From assembly GCA_019321725.1 (NCBI GenBank), contig CM033113.1:6200001-6264000 (forward strand): a stretch of 64,000 bases of DNA, given 5' to 3'. Below the pieces are notes generated by a model. The model had not been told where the DNA came from. It did not search any database and saw only the letters and a list, made by a program, of their open reading frames with translations. Origin of the DNA: Paulownia fortunei (lineage: Eukaryota > Streptophyta > Magnoliopsida > Lamiales > Paulowniaceae). The stretch's first letter is position 1. Every line of letters starts with the position of its first letter. Shown piece by piece: positions 1-17,370 of the stretch. A program made the translations under genes and the position numbers.

Positions 1-165
1 TTGACTCCCTTCATGCCAAGTAAGAAGTCATCAACCAGGAATCTTGACAACCCTTCTCAGTTGGCATTCAGGGAGCCAGGCAGATCATATCTGTCCTCCG
101 TCGGACCTTCAAAAAACCTGCACATGATTCAAGAAAATGGCAATAACAACATGGAAATGAACTAA
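1..165 (+). CDS. C-terminal end of an unidentified protein (partial, cut by window edge)
   Basis: Frame 1 is open from the first base to a TAA at 163-165 and encodes 54 residues. The peptide is rich in Ser, Asn and basic residues, for example SSVGPSKNLHM, and ends in ENGNNNMEMN. Codon use looks coding, and the base composition changes sharply to AT-rich, poly-pyrimidine DNA right after the stop. This fits the last exon of a gene entering from the left, followed by its 3'UTR. The tail looks like a disordered regulatory C-terminus. I do not recognise the family and there is no domain to name. It could also be a chance open frame, but its composition against the following kilobases makes that less likely. 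Confidence 0.5.
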   Translation: MTPFMPSKKSSTRNLDNPSQLAFREPGRSYLSSVGPSKNLHMIQENGNNNMEMN

Positions 166-3100
166 AACAATTGGAAAATGGGAATATCAAGATCTTGTTA
201 GTTTCATTTGTCCATGCATGCATTAAGGGTTTTTAATATGTTTACTCTTGAAGTTTTCTCCACTCATTCTTCATGTATATATAGCCATTTGAACCTGTAT
301 TATTATTTTATTTTATTTTATTTAATTCTCCCTAATAATATTGTGAAAGAAGAAGAAAAGTTGAAGGCTAGGACAACATAAGATACACAAAAACTGAGAG
401 GACGTGCCCTGGAGAAGGCGGCATGGAATTATATAGGGTGCTTTTCTTTTGTGGCAAATAGTTCCAATAGATGGAGCCAAAGCTGCCTAAGTATTGCAGG
501 TTGGAATTTGGACATTTTCCCACTTTAATAAATTCGTAACACCTTGTACTTGATTATTTTTATTCTCAATTATTGTCAAATATTATTCTCTCCTCTTGGA
601 AAAAATATTTAATATACATGGGACTCGAAATTCATTTGTCTGGTACTAATACGAAGTAGAGAGCAATCAATATCGCTCTACCACTTCCAATTTGGATCGG
701 TGCTTTCGATATGACCAAAATAGTTCCAAAGGGTTTTGGGCACAACAAGAATTTCACCTTCTCAATGAAAAATCAAGAAATAATTATTCACCAATTGTTT
801 TGTAACAACTACATTTAAAACGGAGACAAAAATTTAAATTTTGAGGGGTGAAGTTAAATTTTTTTCTTAAAGTACAATGGACAAAGAAATATTTCAGGTA
901 TATGAAGAATAATTTGTAACTTTTAAAAGAAGTTTTTTTTAGTTATAATAAATTTATACAAAAAAATATATATTTATATAGATATGAGGGTGGGAGGAGA
1001 CCGGCTACCACAGCCCCCTCGCTCCTTCCCCTGTATATTTATATATTTATATATGAAAGACTATTATATAAGTATTCATGGGGGTGTTTATCATGACAAT
1101 TAATAACTCAATTTTAATGTGTGTCTTTCCCTAAATTCCCCCAACCCCTATGGTGTTAGAAATTGAAGTTGTGTAAGAAATACTAGCTCAAAAACAATGA
1201 ATTTGTACTATTCAAAATGGTTACAATTGTAAGAAAAAGGTTATAATTGGGAATACAAATTCCCAGCATCCCAGTAATTTTTATAAGCATGACTTGACTG
1301 TTGTCAAATTCGACTGCCTAAGCAAGTACAAGCTTCAATTTGTTGGGCAAAGTAACAGCAATTGAAAAATTAAGATTTAATTTATTAAAAATATTCTCAA
1401 TATCACAATATCAAATGAACATAAAAAAATAATATTGATATAATATAAAATTGTACAGAAATTTTTACGTAATCCGACAAATCCACCTACGTTTACGAGA
1501 GTTTTCGTTTTTTACTAATAGAAAATTTTTCGGTACAAGAAAATTACACCATTGAATTTTATATCCAAACTCAAAAATAAAATATTATTGTACAGCCATT
1601 CTAATAATTACCAAAAAATACTTTTACAATCTCTTTATATTGTCCCAAAAGAAAAAATACCAAATTTTTTTCCACACATATCACAATTTAACTCTCATAA
1701 ATTACTCTCCCTAAATGCTTATACGGACTTTCTATTTTTCTCTTTATCTTGTATGTAAGTTATTTCTCTTAAATTATTGTATTTGCTTGGTATATCTTTT
1801 ACAACTCCTTCTCAAATATTTTTTATAGACAAGATGAGGGAACAATTATTTGATACCTCACCAAACATTCAAAAATGAAGTTGGAGGCTTTCATTTCACA
1901 TTCCTCCATTTTTTTTATTTTTTATTTTTAGGGGGGTTGGACTCCAAAACAATAATCCTATTTTAAAACTATCAGTGGATCAAGCCGGCTTAAAGCACAA
2001 TCTTTAATCCTTTCATGCATCAATTAAAAATATGAAATTAGTCATATATCGATTATAACTAATAATATTTCTGTTAAAAAGAGTTTACTCACTAGAGTAT
2101 ATGTAAGAGTTAGTATGCCACGAAATAGGTTGGTAAAGTAATGAGTATTTTCGAAATCCATTCTTTTTTTAGTAAATTAATTATATCATCATTATATTAA
2201 GAATATAAAAATTATAATAATTATTAATTATTTTTTAATAACTAATAATATTTTATAATCAAGATTATGAAAATACACAAACGCCCAAAAAGAAAGGATT
2301 CAAACTTAAAACTTTTTAATTATAAAACCTCAATATTGTCACATATCGTGGAATTCGAAACCCATTAATAAAGTTGTGAGTGGCATAATTAGCCAGCAGT
2401 AATCCACATTCCTCAGGAAAATTGAACAACCAAAAGTTTGGTATTAGCATTAATCATGTGTTTTGTCTATTCCATATATATGAAAATGAGCTTATACTTT
2501 TATACAACTAAAGTAATATTTTTTTAAACTAACAATATACTCAGATATATATATTATTACTAAGTTTTATAAATTTATGTATAACATGTATTCTGACATA
2601 GTATTTGTCTTTCCATTTTTTTTTTATAGTTTTTTCATGTTCTTATAGATACGTTGAGATCATTTGATGAGACCTAACAACTGTCTATTTTTTTCATATT
2701 ATTTTTCTGATGTATCATTTGACTAAATCTGATATCTGTTTTTTTTTTTTCAATATTGTTTATTTCTTTAATATTATTTTTTAAATATTGTCTTTAATAT
2801 TTGTTTATTTTTTATTATTGCTTTTAACCACCATGATTTTTTTTTTACTCTGCTTTTTCAGGAGATTGCAGAATTAGTGAATTTCCGAAAATGTTACTAC
2901 CATTTTCGACGACGATGCAAGGTTCACCAAACGTTGCCTAATGGGATGGTGCACATGTTTGCCCATTTGTCCTTAATTTTGAACTTCACACGTTCATGTG
3001 TCATTTTAGAATTTATGAAAGATTTTTCAATTTCTATGTTCATTATAATAATATTATGTAATCCTAAGGTTTCAAGGCATGTGTAGTCATGTTGTAGACA

Positions 3101-6100
3101 TTTTTTTTTTCCTTTTTTCAGTGTATTTAACTTTGAATATAATGTTTTGTTATTATTTTACTCTTTAAAGGTAAATGAGATTTCATCTTTCAAAATTTAT
3201 TATTTTAATACTTTACATCTCAAAAAATAATTTGAAAGTATGTTATGTTGTAGACTTCATCTTTTTAATGAAGATTTAATTTGAATATGCCATTTAGGAA
3301 CAAAATACTATTATAAATATAAAATAAAGTGGTAAACAATTTAAATTACTTTTTAGAATAAAATATTAAAATAGTAAAATTTAAAGAAATGAAGTGTCAT
3401 TTGTACAATTTTGTATGTACACATTTTTAAGTTTTAAAAGTATTAATTTAGAGCGACCTCAACCCAATCTCCCTAAAGCAAACTATGATGTCTATTGGTT
3501 TCCTTTTTTACTTATTTCCCTCATTATTTTTGTGTATATACTCTTTTAACCCACTATGCAACACATTCCTTTTTCGGTTTCTCTTCAATTTAACTTGTTA
3601 ATTTTCTTCTTTTACTTTGACTTAGCGAAAGATTGACCCACTTTCAAAGCTCTCTCTTTTTTTTTTTTTTAATACACAGATATTCTAATTTCTTCTTACT
3701 AAATTTTAGATTTTCAATAACTTTGCTCCTGCAACTTTAAAGAGATATGTCTCAATTGAATTTTAAATTTTCTTAACCAACTGTATATTTTTGTGCACAA
3801 AAAATCGATTTAAGGTGATTGTTCCATATCGAAATTCGGCCATAGATTTAAAAAAATTAATTGCTCCATATCGAAATCCATCCACAGGTCCCACATAAAT
3901 TCGAATCTCAACCTTATCGCTGAAAGCAATTTAATATTAATTATTCCACCAATTAAATTGTACCGGACTCCTGGCTCTTTCCTAGATTGCCGTAATATGT
4001 GCATTGTTCTTTTCTTGATTCAACGTCTTCATTTATACTACCTTGACATTTTAATTTGTAATATAATATAGCTATGTAATCTTGCAATTGATTTAATTTT
4101 GGCTTATTATTTAATGGTGTTTTTGGAGATTTTTTACTTATAATAAAAAAATCATTTGTTAACTTTCATTGTTTTCAACCCTTATATATATCAATCATAA
4201 ATGGATGTAATCACAAATGGACTCCCTTGATCAAACATAATTCAGTTTTCATTTTTATTTTATACTTTAAGAAGACGGTATTTGTTTTTTAAGTGCCTAT
4301 TATGTTCTTCTATTTATTAAAGGGACAAAAATTAAATGATTATTTCCATAATGTAATAATCATATGTAGGAAAATAAGTTTTATGTTTAGACAAAAAACC
4401 AACATAAAAGTCAAACTTAGTTCAAGACTCACATTTTGGGAGGAAATGTTTTATTTCTTTCAAATCCAACAATAAATTTCTAAAGTCGTTTCCTTCATTT
4501 TGTTCCTTTTTTTAAATGAGAAGTTTCTAAATGGAACATATATTGTAGCCTAATATAACTAATTCATTTATTTTAATTCTGATAAATGAAGGATAATTTT
4601 GGAAGAAAACAACATAAAATTGATTTTCTTTTTTCGAAAAACGTCAAATAAAATCTCCTTTATGGGACGAAGAAAGTAATTTCTAATTTTAATCATCTAA
4701 ATAGCTATTTGTATTTGTATTTTTTTTTAAATTTCAAATAATTTAAAATTCTACATCCATCTCAATTGTTTCATTATAAAAAAAGGAAAAGGAAACTAAT
4801 CTTAGGTGCAGATTTCAGATTTTTTTCCCCATAATCAGCACTTGTGTATAAAGATCCATCGTAGCATGGCTGAATTATAAATTTCTCCAATAATAATCAG
4901 ATTCCGATTAGTCAAATTATGATTAAAAATCTTGATTTTTGACTACACCCTGACTCAGTAAATTTATGGTAAACCTAATTAAATTGAAAAAAAAAATGAT
5001 CATATCCGAACATAGTAATTTAGGGATATTTGTTCATTGATATTTTCAAACATAACGTTTGCAAATATAATATAGAAAGTTGGCGAGATAAGTTAATCTG
5101 TTGATAAATATATTACACCTACCATTTAATTGGTTATAGTTCCACTCACCTAAAACTGAGTTTGAGAATCAATCATTATTCTTATTTTAAAAAATAAAAA
5201 TAAAAATATAAAAAATATAAAAAGTCAAGAAAGGGATTAGATTGAAAACTGCATGACTATACTAGGAAATAAAATTTATTATTGAACTAATTACAATTTT
5301 GGACTATCAAAATAATGATAAATACGATCATTGACGTAAATAAATGAGCAGATATTACGGGATTACATAAGGATCCAATTTAGGAATTTGTTGTTACAAA
5401 ATTTCATGCAGTGTATGTAACAGATGCACTTAATTTAAACATAATTTGATAAATCATATCATATATAGAAAGATGAGCATAAGTTGTGTAACGGAAAAAA
5501 AAAACGTAAAAATAAAAATGATTAAAGAGTGAATATTATTTGCTAAAATTTATGAATTTCAAATAAATATGATTGAGATGTATACAGAGCATCACTCTGT
5601 TGCAATCCAGTGGATACTTACAAGCTAAAATAATGGGGGAGTTTATTTAATATTTAATGATTTCACATAAGAGGGCCAATCAATTAATTTTTTTATTTGT
5701 TGAGAAAATATAAATTAAAATTATCTAAAATTAGAATTTAGTCATTTATAAGCATGTTTCTAAGGAAAGTAAATGAAGTTAACAGGACAAAAAAACTTTG
5801 ATGTATGTACATAAATTCAAAGTGAACCAGTTCGGAAAGTAATCTAAACATATCTTTTCTGTCTTCTTAGAGGGAAATTTTCATTTTATGTATAGAATTT
5901 CAGTGTGAAAATATTTCAAGTACATAAAGGATTCATACTTTTCCACCCATAGGCAAGGAAATGAAGAACATTAGGCTCCTGATTTTGGGAATTTTGTACG
6001 TGCAAAAATTTACTATATCGTCTAAAGTGATTGAATTTAATTTAGCAAGCACTAAATCAAGATTCACCATCAAAGGGTCGGTGCATGCATTAGGCCAAAA

Positions 6101-6409
6101 TAAGAAGATGGATCAATGGAAATTTCCTAATTTTGTTTGTTAACAAGAACCCTAATTCCTACAAATACGCAGTTATTCAAAGAGGCCCCAAATCAAGAAA
6201 AATCGGATTACATGACTTCCTAATCCGTTAAGTTTAGATATGCTTGGACTGGGTATGGAGATTATTATCCTTTGCATCAGGGATTTTATCATTAAGGGTA
6301 TTTCCATATGCATAGGACTCCTCCATTTAGACTCCTAATTAATTCTCTAGTGTTTGATCATTTTGGCTAGGCTCTCTTCTTCTTCTTCCTCTTCATCTTG
6401 TTTTCTCCA
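166..6409. other. AT-rich intergenic DNA
   Basis: No convincing gene is visible. The stretch holds long A/T runs, poly-T tracts (about 2736-2750 and 3658-3671) and stops in all frames. Short open frames at 1552-1758, 2877-3086 and 5961-6143 have biased low-complexity translations and no family resemblance. The first 200 bases probably include the 3'UTR of the left-edge gene. A possible degenerate MITE lies near 4487-4690 and is listed separately. Confidence 0.6.
4487..4690. repeat. possible degenerate Stowaway-like MITE
   Basis: The right edge, around 4662-4679, reads like a worn version of the Stowaway end (TGGGACGnAGnnAGTA). The left edge, around 4487-4512, is a roughly complementary pyrimidine-rich stretch (GTTTCCTTCATTTTGTTCC). 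Length and AT content suit a MITE. The terminal repeats are imperfect and I cannot fix the TA target duplication, so this is a suggestion only. Confidence 0.22.
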
Positions 6410-6417
6410 TATAAATA
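6410..6417 (+). promoter_or_regulatory. TATA box of the SBT5.4-like gene
   Basis: TATAAATA lies 160 bp upstream of the ATG, just after a CT-rich tract (about 6371-6405). Placement and form suit a plant core promoter with a leader of about 130 nt. This is inferred from position; no transcript data are available. Confidence 0.45.
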
Positions 6418-6576
6418 ATAAAGATTTTATGTGTATCAGATATCTCTAAGGGGGTACAAAAGCATCTGCTGCTTCTTTTCTATACCCAAAAAAAAAAAAA
6501 AGAGTAGTGCTTAATAATTAAGCACTATAATATAAAGTATCACTACCACAGGCTTTTTACAGTGACAAAAGCAGAA

Positions 6577-9500
6577 ATGTTATTTGCCAAGTTTTCAATT
6601 TTTCTTGCACTGTTCATTCTTTTTGTTGTGTTCCAAGAACCAGCTTTAGCCATCAAAAAGGTGCACATTGTCCTGCCCTCTAATTGGTGATATATTTTTA
6701 ACTTCATGCAAAATTGTTGTCTTCTTCTTATCAATCAAAACTGTGTTTCTTTTCTTGATACGTGAAGCAGTCTTATATTGTGTACTTGGGAGGACATTCT
6801 CATGGTCCAGAAGTAACTACTGCTGATCTTCAACGGGTGACAGATTCACACACTCAGTTGCTTGCCTCATTCTTGGGAAGGTTTGCAAATTTTCCATATA
6901 TGTGCTGAAAAATTCTGCTTGGAAAATCTTGATAATATGAGCTCTTATTGTTGTGTTGCTGGCAAATTGCTTTTTCTGCAGTGAAGAGAAGGCAAAGGAT
7001 GCAATATTTTACTCATACAAGAGACACATAAATGGTTTTGCTGCTGTTCTTGAAGAGGAAGAGGCTGCAGAGATTGCAGGTATGCAAAATATGCAGTCAT
7101 GCATTTTATTCTTCTGCTTGTTCCCATGTGTTTGGTTTGTCAGTTTGTATGCTGATAAATGCTTGTTTTCTCCATAAACGTAGAGCATCCGGATGTGGTA
7201 TCTGTTTTCTTGAATCAAGGCAGGAAATTGCACACAACACATTCATGGGATTTTCTTATGCTGGAAAGGGAAGGTGTGATTCACCCCTCTTCTTTGTGGA
7301 AGAAGGCTAGATTCGGTGAAGATACCATCATCGCAAACCTTGATACTGGTAAACCACAGGTTTCCTATCTTTCGATCTTTTCTGTTTTCTTTTTTTTTTT
7401 CTGGATTGGAAATCTCTTTTCAAATCCTGTATTGTGCTTTTGATTTAAAGTTGAGCAAGAGATCAATGATTTCTCATGGCTTTACTAGGTGTTTGGCCTG
7501 AATCAAAGAGCTTTAATGGCAAAGGGTTTGGGCCCATTCCTTCAAAGTGGAAAGGAATCTGTCAGTTTGATGACGATGCACGACCCCTTTGCAATAGGTA
7601 CTCGTTTGTAATTTTTCCTTTGTTTAACAGTGAAACCAAATAATGTTCTGATGATCATGAAGATGGCTGGTAATTATAATCTAAATATGCTTTTCTTTTA
7701 TCAAATCTCTACTTAGGGATTCATTTGATTTTGCAAAAGGGTTCTTTCTTTACTACTATATAATTGTACATGGACGGCTCTTGTTCTTTCCATGTTGATT
7801 CTAACCTGACACACAGTAACAGAACATATGTAACCTGAATTGAGGAACATTCAATTGTATAATTGGATTCCTGCTATTAAACTTTGAAAGAGTATCATGT
7901 TCTATTCCAAGTTTTTGAACTTTCTACTTAGCATGCACCTTTTAGAGCCAAAAGCTACACTGACATAGTGATGGGAAATGAACCATTAATCTTAGACTAT
8001 GTTACAATTCACCACAGAGAGCAAACTCAGTGTGTGTATGCCCTTTAGAAAAGCAAACTTTAGTCACTATAATAATCTACTGAGATACTTTTCGAATTGA
8101 TAAATTCAGCAGATGTCGTAAAAAAAGTTGCTTTTGTGCCTTCTTTAAGAGAATATAAAGCCGATGTGGTCTTTGATTCTTTTCGCATTAGATGTGGTTA
8201 TCCATTCTCCTTTTCCCCCCATAGAGGTGGGGTTTGGCTTCCTATGTCCTGAATCAGTGATATTGTATGCATTTTAGTCTTCTTCTGAGATCGAATATCC
8301 TGTTGTAGTTTTGTGTCAGCTAATCAAATGACTTGCTTAACTATGAAATGTTTGGAGAGGATGTTGAAATTAAGCTAAAGGAAAGTACATACATAACTTT
8401 TGACATATAATCAAGAACTATACCGAAGATATTATCTAGTACCTACCTAATTTTCTTTGGCAATTATTCACTAACTTTGTAAAGTATTGCAGGAAACTAA
8501 TTGGAGCTAGGTACTTCAACAAAGGCTACGCTGCTTTTGCAGGCAAACTAAATTCTTCATTCAACACTCCACGCGATACTGATGGGCATGGAACTCATAC
8601 TCTGTCCACTGCTGCTGGAAACTTTGTCCCTGGAGCAAATGTATTCGGTGTGGGAAATGGAACAGCAAAGGGGGGTTCACCTAAAGCCCGTGCAGCTGTT
8701 TACAAAGTATGCTGGCCTCCGATCAACGGAAGTGAATGCTTCGATGCTGATGTCATGAAAGCCGTTGATGTGGCAATACACGATGGTGTTGACGTGCTGT
8801 CAGTGTCTTTAGGGGGAGATCCTGTCGACTACTTCAATGATGGCATTGCTATTGCTTCATTCCATGCTGTAAAGAATGGAGTAGTAGTAATAGCCTCTGC
8901 TGGAAATTCAGGACCAGTTCCAGCATCTGTATCTAATGTTGCACCATGGATAATAACTGTTGGAGCAAGTACTGTTGATCGTCAGTTCCAAGCTAATGTT
9001 GAATTGCAAAATGGTTCAATCCTTCAGGTTAGTTATTTGTTTAAGATGTGCTCCCACTTTTTTCTCTAATTCTCTGGATGATATTTTTAACTTGTACTTG
9101 TAATAGGGTACAAGCCTTTCTAAAGCATTACCACACAAGAAATTTTATCCTCTTATTAGCGCTGCTCATGCTAGAGCTGCCAATGTATCTGCTGAAGACG
9201 CGTAAGAACTTTCCTTTGAACTTTCCTTTTGAAGTGCATTGTTGTGTAGGCTTAAGAAACAGTACTTGATAGTTGATCTCATTCGGAAATTTGTGCAGGA
9301 TACTCTGTAAGGATGAAACATTAAACTCTAAGAAGGTGAAGGGTAAAATAGTAGTGTGTCTAAGGGGGGAAAATGCAAGAGTGGAGAAAGGCCTTGAGGC
9401 TGCTCGTGCTGGTGCTGCTGGAATGATTCTTTGTAACGACGAGGCAAGTGGTAATGAAATTATCGCCGACCCTCATTTTCTTCCTGCCACTCATATCAAT

Positions 9501-10706
9501 TACACAGATGGCCTTATTGTCTTTGCCTATGTCAATACTAGCAAGTATGTAGTACCTATCCCATCATCTCAAAGTTCATTCTGCAAATTATTTAAATTTT
9601 TGCTGTCGGACTGTTATATTCTTACTTAGGCATTAATTGGTGTTTTCAGCAATCCACAAGGCTTAATTACTGCTCCCAAGGCACTGTTGAACACAGAGCC
9701 GGCTCCATTTATGGCATCTTTCTCTTCCAGGGGCCCAAATACTGTTACCCCAGAAATTCTTAAGGTTTGCACGAAGTCAATGTGTTTTTACCTTCTGTAA
9801 AATTTTCTATCCTAATTCTGTTGGTTCTTCAGCCTGATATTACAGCTCCAGGAGTAAATATTATCGCAGCTTACAGTGAAGGAGTAAGCCCAACGCATGC
9901 AGAGTTCGATAAGCGCAAGACTCCATTCAATACTGAATCTGGAACCTCAATGTCCTGCCCCCATGTTTCCGGGGTAGTGGGTCTGCTCAAGACCCTTCAC
10001 CCTGACTGGAGCCCAGCTGCAATCAGATCAGCAATCATGACAACCGGTAGGGACTTAATGAATTCGGGCCCTGGATTTCTTGTAAACTACCTCTGGAAGT
10101 TGATATCATTTACCTTAAGTTTTGACTTATATGCTAATTGAAATGTGTTGATGATAAAAATTATAAACAGCAAGAACAAGAGACAACACGGTGAATCCAA
10201 TGCGCGATGCAGATTACGAAGAGGCCACACCATTCGCGTATGGCTCCGGACATATCCGACCAAACCGTGCCATGGATCCTGGACTGGTCTATGACTTGAA
10301 TGTGAATGATTATTTGGACTTCCTCTGTGGGCTCGGCTACAACCAAACATTGATCAGTCATTTCGCCAGCTCCTATTACGATTGCCCGAACAAGTATAGT
10401 CTTTTGAACTTCAACAACCCCTCCATTACTGTACCAAATCTGTCTGGATCAGTTACAGTGACAAGAAAACTTAAAAATGTGGGCAAGCCTGGCACCTATG
10501 CATCTCGTGTCCGTCGGCCACCAGGATTTTCAGTTTCCGTGGAACCAAATGTTCTGAATTTTGAGAAAACTGGGGAAGAGAAGCGCTTTAAGTTGACTAT
10601 AAAAGGAAGAGCTACAAGTGGATTCGTGTTCGGGCAATTGATATGGTCGGATGGTAGCCACTATGTGAGGAGTCCAATAGTGGTTTCCTCTTCTGCTGAT
10701 CAGTGA
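6577..10706 (+). CDS. SBT5.4: subtilisin-like serine protease, SBT5.4 type
   Basis: Secreted plant subtilase (peptidase family S8) expected to act in the apoplast. Eleven exons: 6577-6660, 6771-6880, 6982-7079, 7184-7348, 7489-7597, 8493-9027, 9107-9201, 9299-9544, 9650-9764, 9833-10046, 10171-10706. They splice in frame to 768 residues. A signal peptide (about 1-25, hydrophobic, ending PALA) precedes an I9 propeptide (about 29-110). The catalytic triad is complete: Asp151 in NLDTG, His221 in DGHGTH and Ser558 in SGTSMSCPH; the oxyanion Asn327 sits in SAGNSGP. A protease-associated segment (about 385-480) is inserted between His and Ser, and a fibronectin-III-like C-terminal domain follows (about 660-765). 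The text is closer to Arabidopsis SBT5.4 than to AIR3/SBT5.3, for example KRHINGFAA and [15 protein letters not shown] motifs. All key residues are present, so it should be active. The substrate is unknown. Confidence 0.93.
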
Positions 10707-11499
10707 ACATAACCTCGTTGTTCCTTTAGCCAATCAGACTAACCCATCTGATACTTGGAGGGATAGTAAAAATAAAAACCCAACAGTATCTAGAATTAGA
10801 TTGTCTTATTTATTTGCCGTTATTCTTTATTGGGCGGTGGTAATATTTGGATTGGTTTAAACTTTAAAGAATGATAAAGATCTGACAGCATTCTCAGGCA
10901 GTTGGTCTATTTCATAATTATATTCAGTTTCATATAAAACTATACGTCTATTTAGCCTTATAATTGATTTTCTTGAGAAGTTCTTGGATTTGGCTGCAAC
11001 CCAACAAAAAAATGAACCAAATGCTAGTTATCTTATTATTGCATAAACACTAATCTTAGACTAACTTAATGAATGTATGAAAATTACTCCTAATTCTATA
11101 TAAAATAATAAATTTTTATTTTGCTACAATAATTACTTTAACAAATTTAAAAATTATAAGATAATTATTCATTATTCTAGCAGACATTATTTAATTTATG
11201 AAAAACATTAGTGAAAGGAAAATCAATTCCACAAGAACCCTTTATTTTGCTTCGCTGGAACCATCTCGATCAACCGCCAATCATGCCTGTCTCCACCTTT
11301 TTATCTTTTTATATTCATATTTTAGATAAATTAATTAATTAGATACTGCAAATCATTCCACCTATATTTTTTTTCTTTTCTTTTTGGTTTTTATCATTTT
11401 CAAATTTCCTCTCTCCTTCTTTCTCGAATTTGAAGTTCTTGAATTAGAATTTTTGCTCTTTCCCCAGTTCAGAAATCGAATTTAAGATTTACCCAAGTT
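10707..11499. other. intergenic: SBT5.4 3'UTR, then RABB1 promoter and 5'UTR
   Basis: The 793-bp gap lies between two genes in tandem. The first 100-200 bases after the protease stop are probably its 3'UTR. The last about 140 bases are pyrimidine-rich (CTCTCTCCTTCTTTCTC near 11410), typical of a plant 5'UTR. I see no other gene. Confidence 0.5.
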
Positions 11500-15348
<3,849 letters not shown>

Positions 15349-16908
15349 GATTTGTTTGTAAGCACTGCTGAAACATTCTTTCTGCTCTTCCTCACTTCAT
15401 GTTTATACTCCACAACTTGTCATTGCAACATCACGTCTTGATTTTATGTGGACTTGCTATGTCCTCGTTCTGCTTGACTGTAAATTTGACAATAGGTTGA
15501 TACATTTTCTCAGTGGTTGTAAAAAGGAGCGATGGTGAGCTTGTGAGAAACACGTACAGTTTTCTAAGTTGGGAAACTTGGAAACAACAATCAGATTGTG
15601 GTGTATTCTAGCTGCATTATTTATGGTCGTCCAAATGAAAAACCAGTGTAATTATATTGTTTTCTTTGTTTCAAATTTGTGTTTATTATGTATGTAACCT
15701 CTTTTCCTGTCTTCTCTTTTTTTTCTCCTCCAGACGTCCTGTATTTTTCTTTGTGATCTGCCTCATGTAATGAAGTAAGATTTAACTGTGAAGGACCGAA
15801 TCCAATTAACTTCAGATAAATTTACGATGTTTATTATTACAGATGCGACGATCCCAATGACTGGTATGATATCATCATCATGATGACACCAAAAACAAAA
15901 TGCTATTGTCCGTTTATGAGAGCTATTAACAGGCTTAAGGGGGGGGAGTGGGGACGAGAAGACAGAAAGGAGGGCCATTTTATTCCATCCAAAATGAGGA
16001 TGAAAACATATTTTTTAGGAGCAGATACTAATTAAGATTGGTTGTACGATTTTTACGATATGAAAAAAAACACTGGAATTTATTTCAAGGAAAGAGTATA
16101 AAAGAGATTGAGGAGATTACGATGAGGAGAAAAAGCATAAATATTGGATTTTAAGCCATATTTCATTTGAGGTACGTAGATAAATCATTGAAAATTCTAC
16201 TCAAAATTCGAGTTTAGAAAAAATCTATTGACGGCAAAATGTAATTAAATTTATATCACTCCATCTTGAAATATGAAACAATTATATGGTGCGAATAAAT
16301 ATGTGTCCTAGACTAGAATTTGATCTGTATAAATTTTTTCGTGGCCTTAATTTGAAAAGTATTTCGCTTTTTAAATCCATCTAAGGGATTTAATTCTTAA
16401 TAAAATTAGAAAAATAATGTGTGTGTGTATACATATATATATATATATATATATGCATATGCATATATATTATTACCATGGAAAGAGAGATGGAAGGAGA
16501 GGCCGAGAGTTCTCAACTTGGTAAAAGGCGTGACGGATGGTGTGCATTTGTACGCATTCTGTGTGCATGTATAAACGGTTTTTTAATTAGCTCTCTATCA
16601 CTTAGCGTGATCTTCAATTTGAAGCCACTTCAAGGAAAGTTTGCCCAAAAGGAGGAAGAAAATACACCAGGTAATCCACACAAAACAGGCATTAAGATCC
16701 ATTTTTCTCTTCTTTGATTTATCACTATTTCTCATTTCTCCAACTAAAATTGCTGTCATCTATTCACATACAATTTTTCATGATTGAAATCTATTAAACA
16801 TTTAGTCAAGTTGATTCTTCAAGATCCACTTCTGCATTAAGGTTTTTATTCTTTGGTCTATCTATGTTGTCTCGATTTCTTTGTGTTTTTAGATAGTTCC
16901 AAGAAGCT
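15349..16908. other. RABB1 3'UTR, intergenic DNA and leader of the 153-residue gene
   Basis: Bases 15349 to about 15760 look like the RABB1 3'UTR (T-rich, no open frame). A GT/AT microsatellite sits at 16418-16470. A plausible 5'UTR intron for the next gene runs from a donor near 16669 (CACCAG/GTAATC) to an acceptor at 16892 (GTTTTTAG), 17 bases before its ATG. The open frame at 16421-16717 begins in the microsatellite and is not a convincing gene. Confidence 0.4.
16418..16470. repeat. compound (GT)n/(AT)n microsatellite
   Basis: A GT run passes into a long AT run, then GCATAT units. It is a simple repeat upstream of the small gene. Confidence 0.9.
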
Positions 16909-17370
16909 ATGGAGAGGGAGAACACTCAGAACAGGAAGAGAACAAGAGATCGAGGAGGAGATGAGAAGAAAGAATCCCACAAAGGCAAGAAGCCAGAAAG
17001 CGTGAGCTCCATCAACGATTCCTTTTGCAGTGATCAAAAGCGCTACGAATTCTGTGATGGCATTGGAGTTTTCGATTTTCCTTGGCTCAAAGAGGGCGTG
17101 ATCTTTAAAGCGGATGAGTACTTGGAACCCGAAGAAAAGTTTGCACCTTGTTCGTATCTGGATGAGGCTCCGGGGACTTTTGCAGCAAATCTTGATCAAT
17201 CCTGTGTTCAAAATTTATCTGTTTCTCCAGCCCTCGATGGAATTTTCCATGACAACAAGTTAGATGATGACAGTTTTTGGTCGTTGAAAGTCGATGATCT
17301 TGAACCCATCGATTGCATTTGGAGTTGTCTCATCGATCAGCCTCCTGACATTGGTTTGAACAAGGGGTAG
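16909..17370 (+). CDS. uncharacterised acidic plant protein, 153 residues
   Basis: The single open exon starts at an ATG with a good context (AAGCTATGG) and ends at TAG 17368-17370. The N-terminal third (about 1-30) is strongly basic and hydrophilic (NRKRTRDR, KKESHKGKK) and may serve as a nuclear signal. The middle holds FDFPWLKEGVIFKADEYLEP (about 55-74). The C-terminal third is acidic with spaced tryptophans: DDDSFWSLKVDDLEP, then DCIWSCLIDQP. A basic head with an acidic, aromatic tail suggests a small nuclear or partner-binding protein, but no catalytic or known domain is visible and I do not recognise the family. A 5'UTR intron seems likely just upstream. The neighbouring genes give no functional hint. 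Confidence 0.6.
   Translation: MERENTQNRKRTRDRGGDEKKESHKGKKPESVSSINDSFCSDQKRYEFCDGIGVFDFPWLKEGVIFKADEYLEPEEKFAPCSYLDEAPGTFAANLDQSCVQNLSVSPALDGIFHDNKLDDDSFWSLKVDDLEPIDCIWSCLIDQPPDIGLNKG

Noticed and set aside
16421..16717. 98-residue open frame beginning in the AT microsatellite
   Set aside because: It starts within a repeat (YIYIYI text) and continues into what looks like the leader of the next gene. There is no family resemblance.
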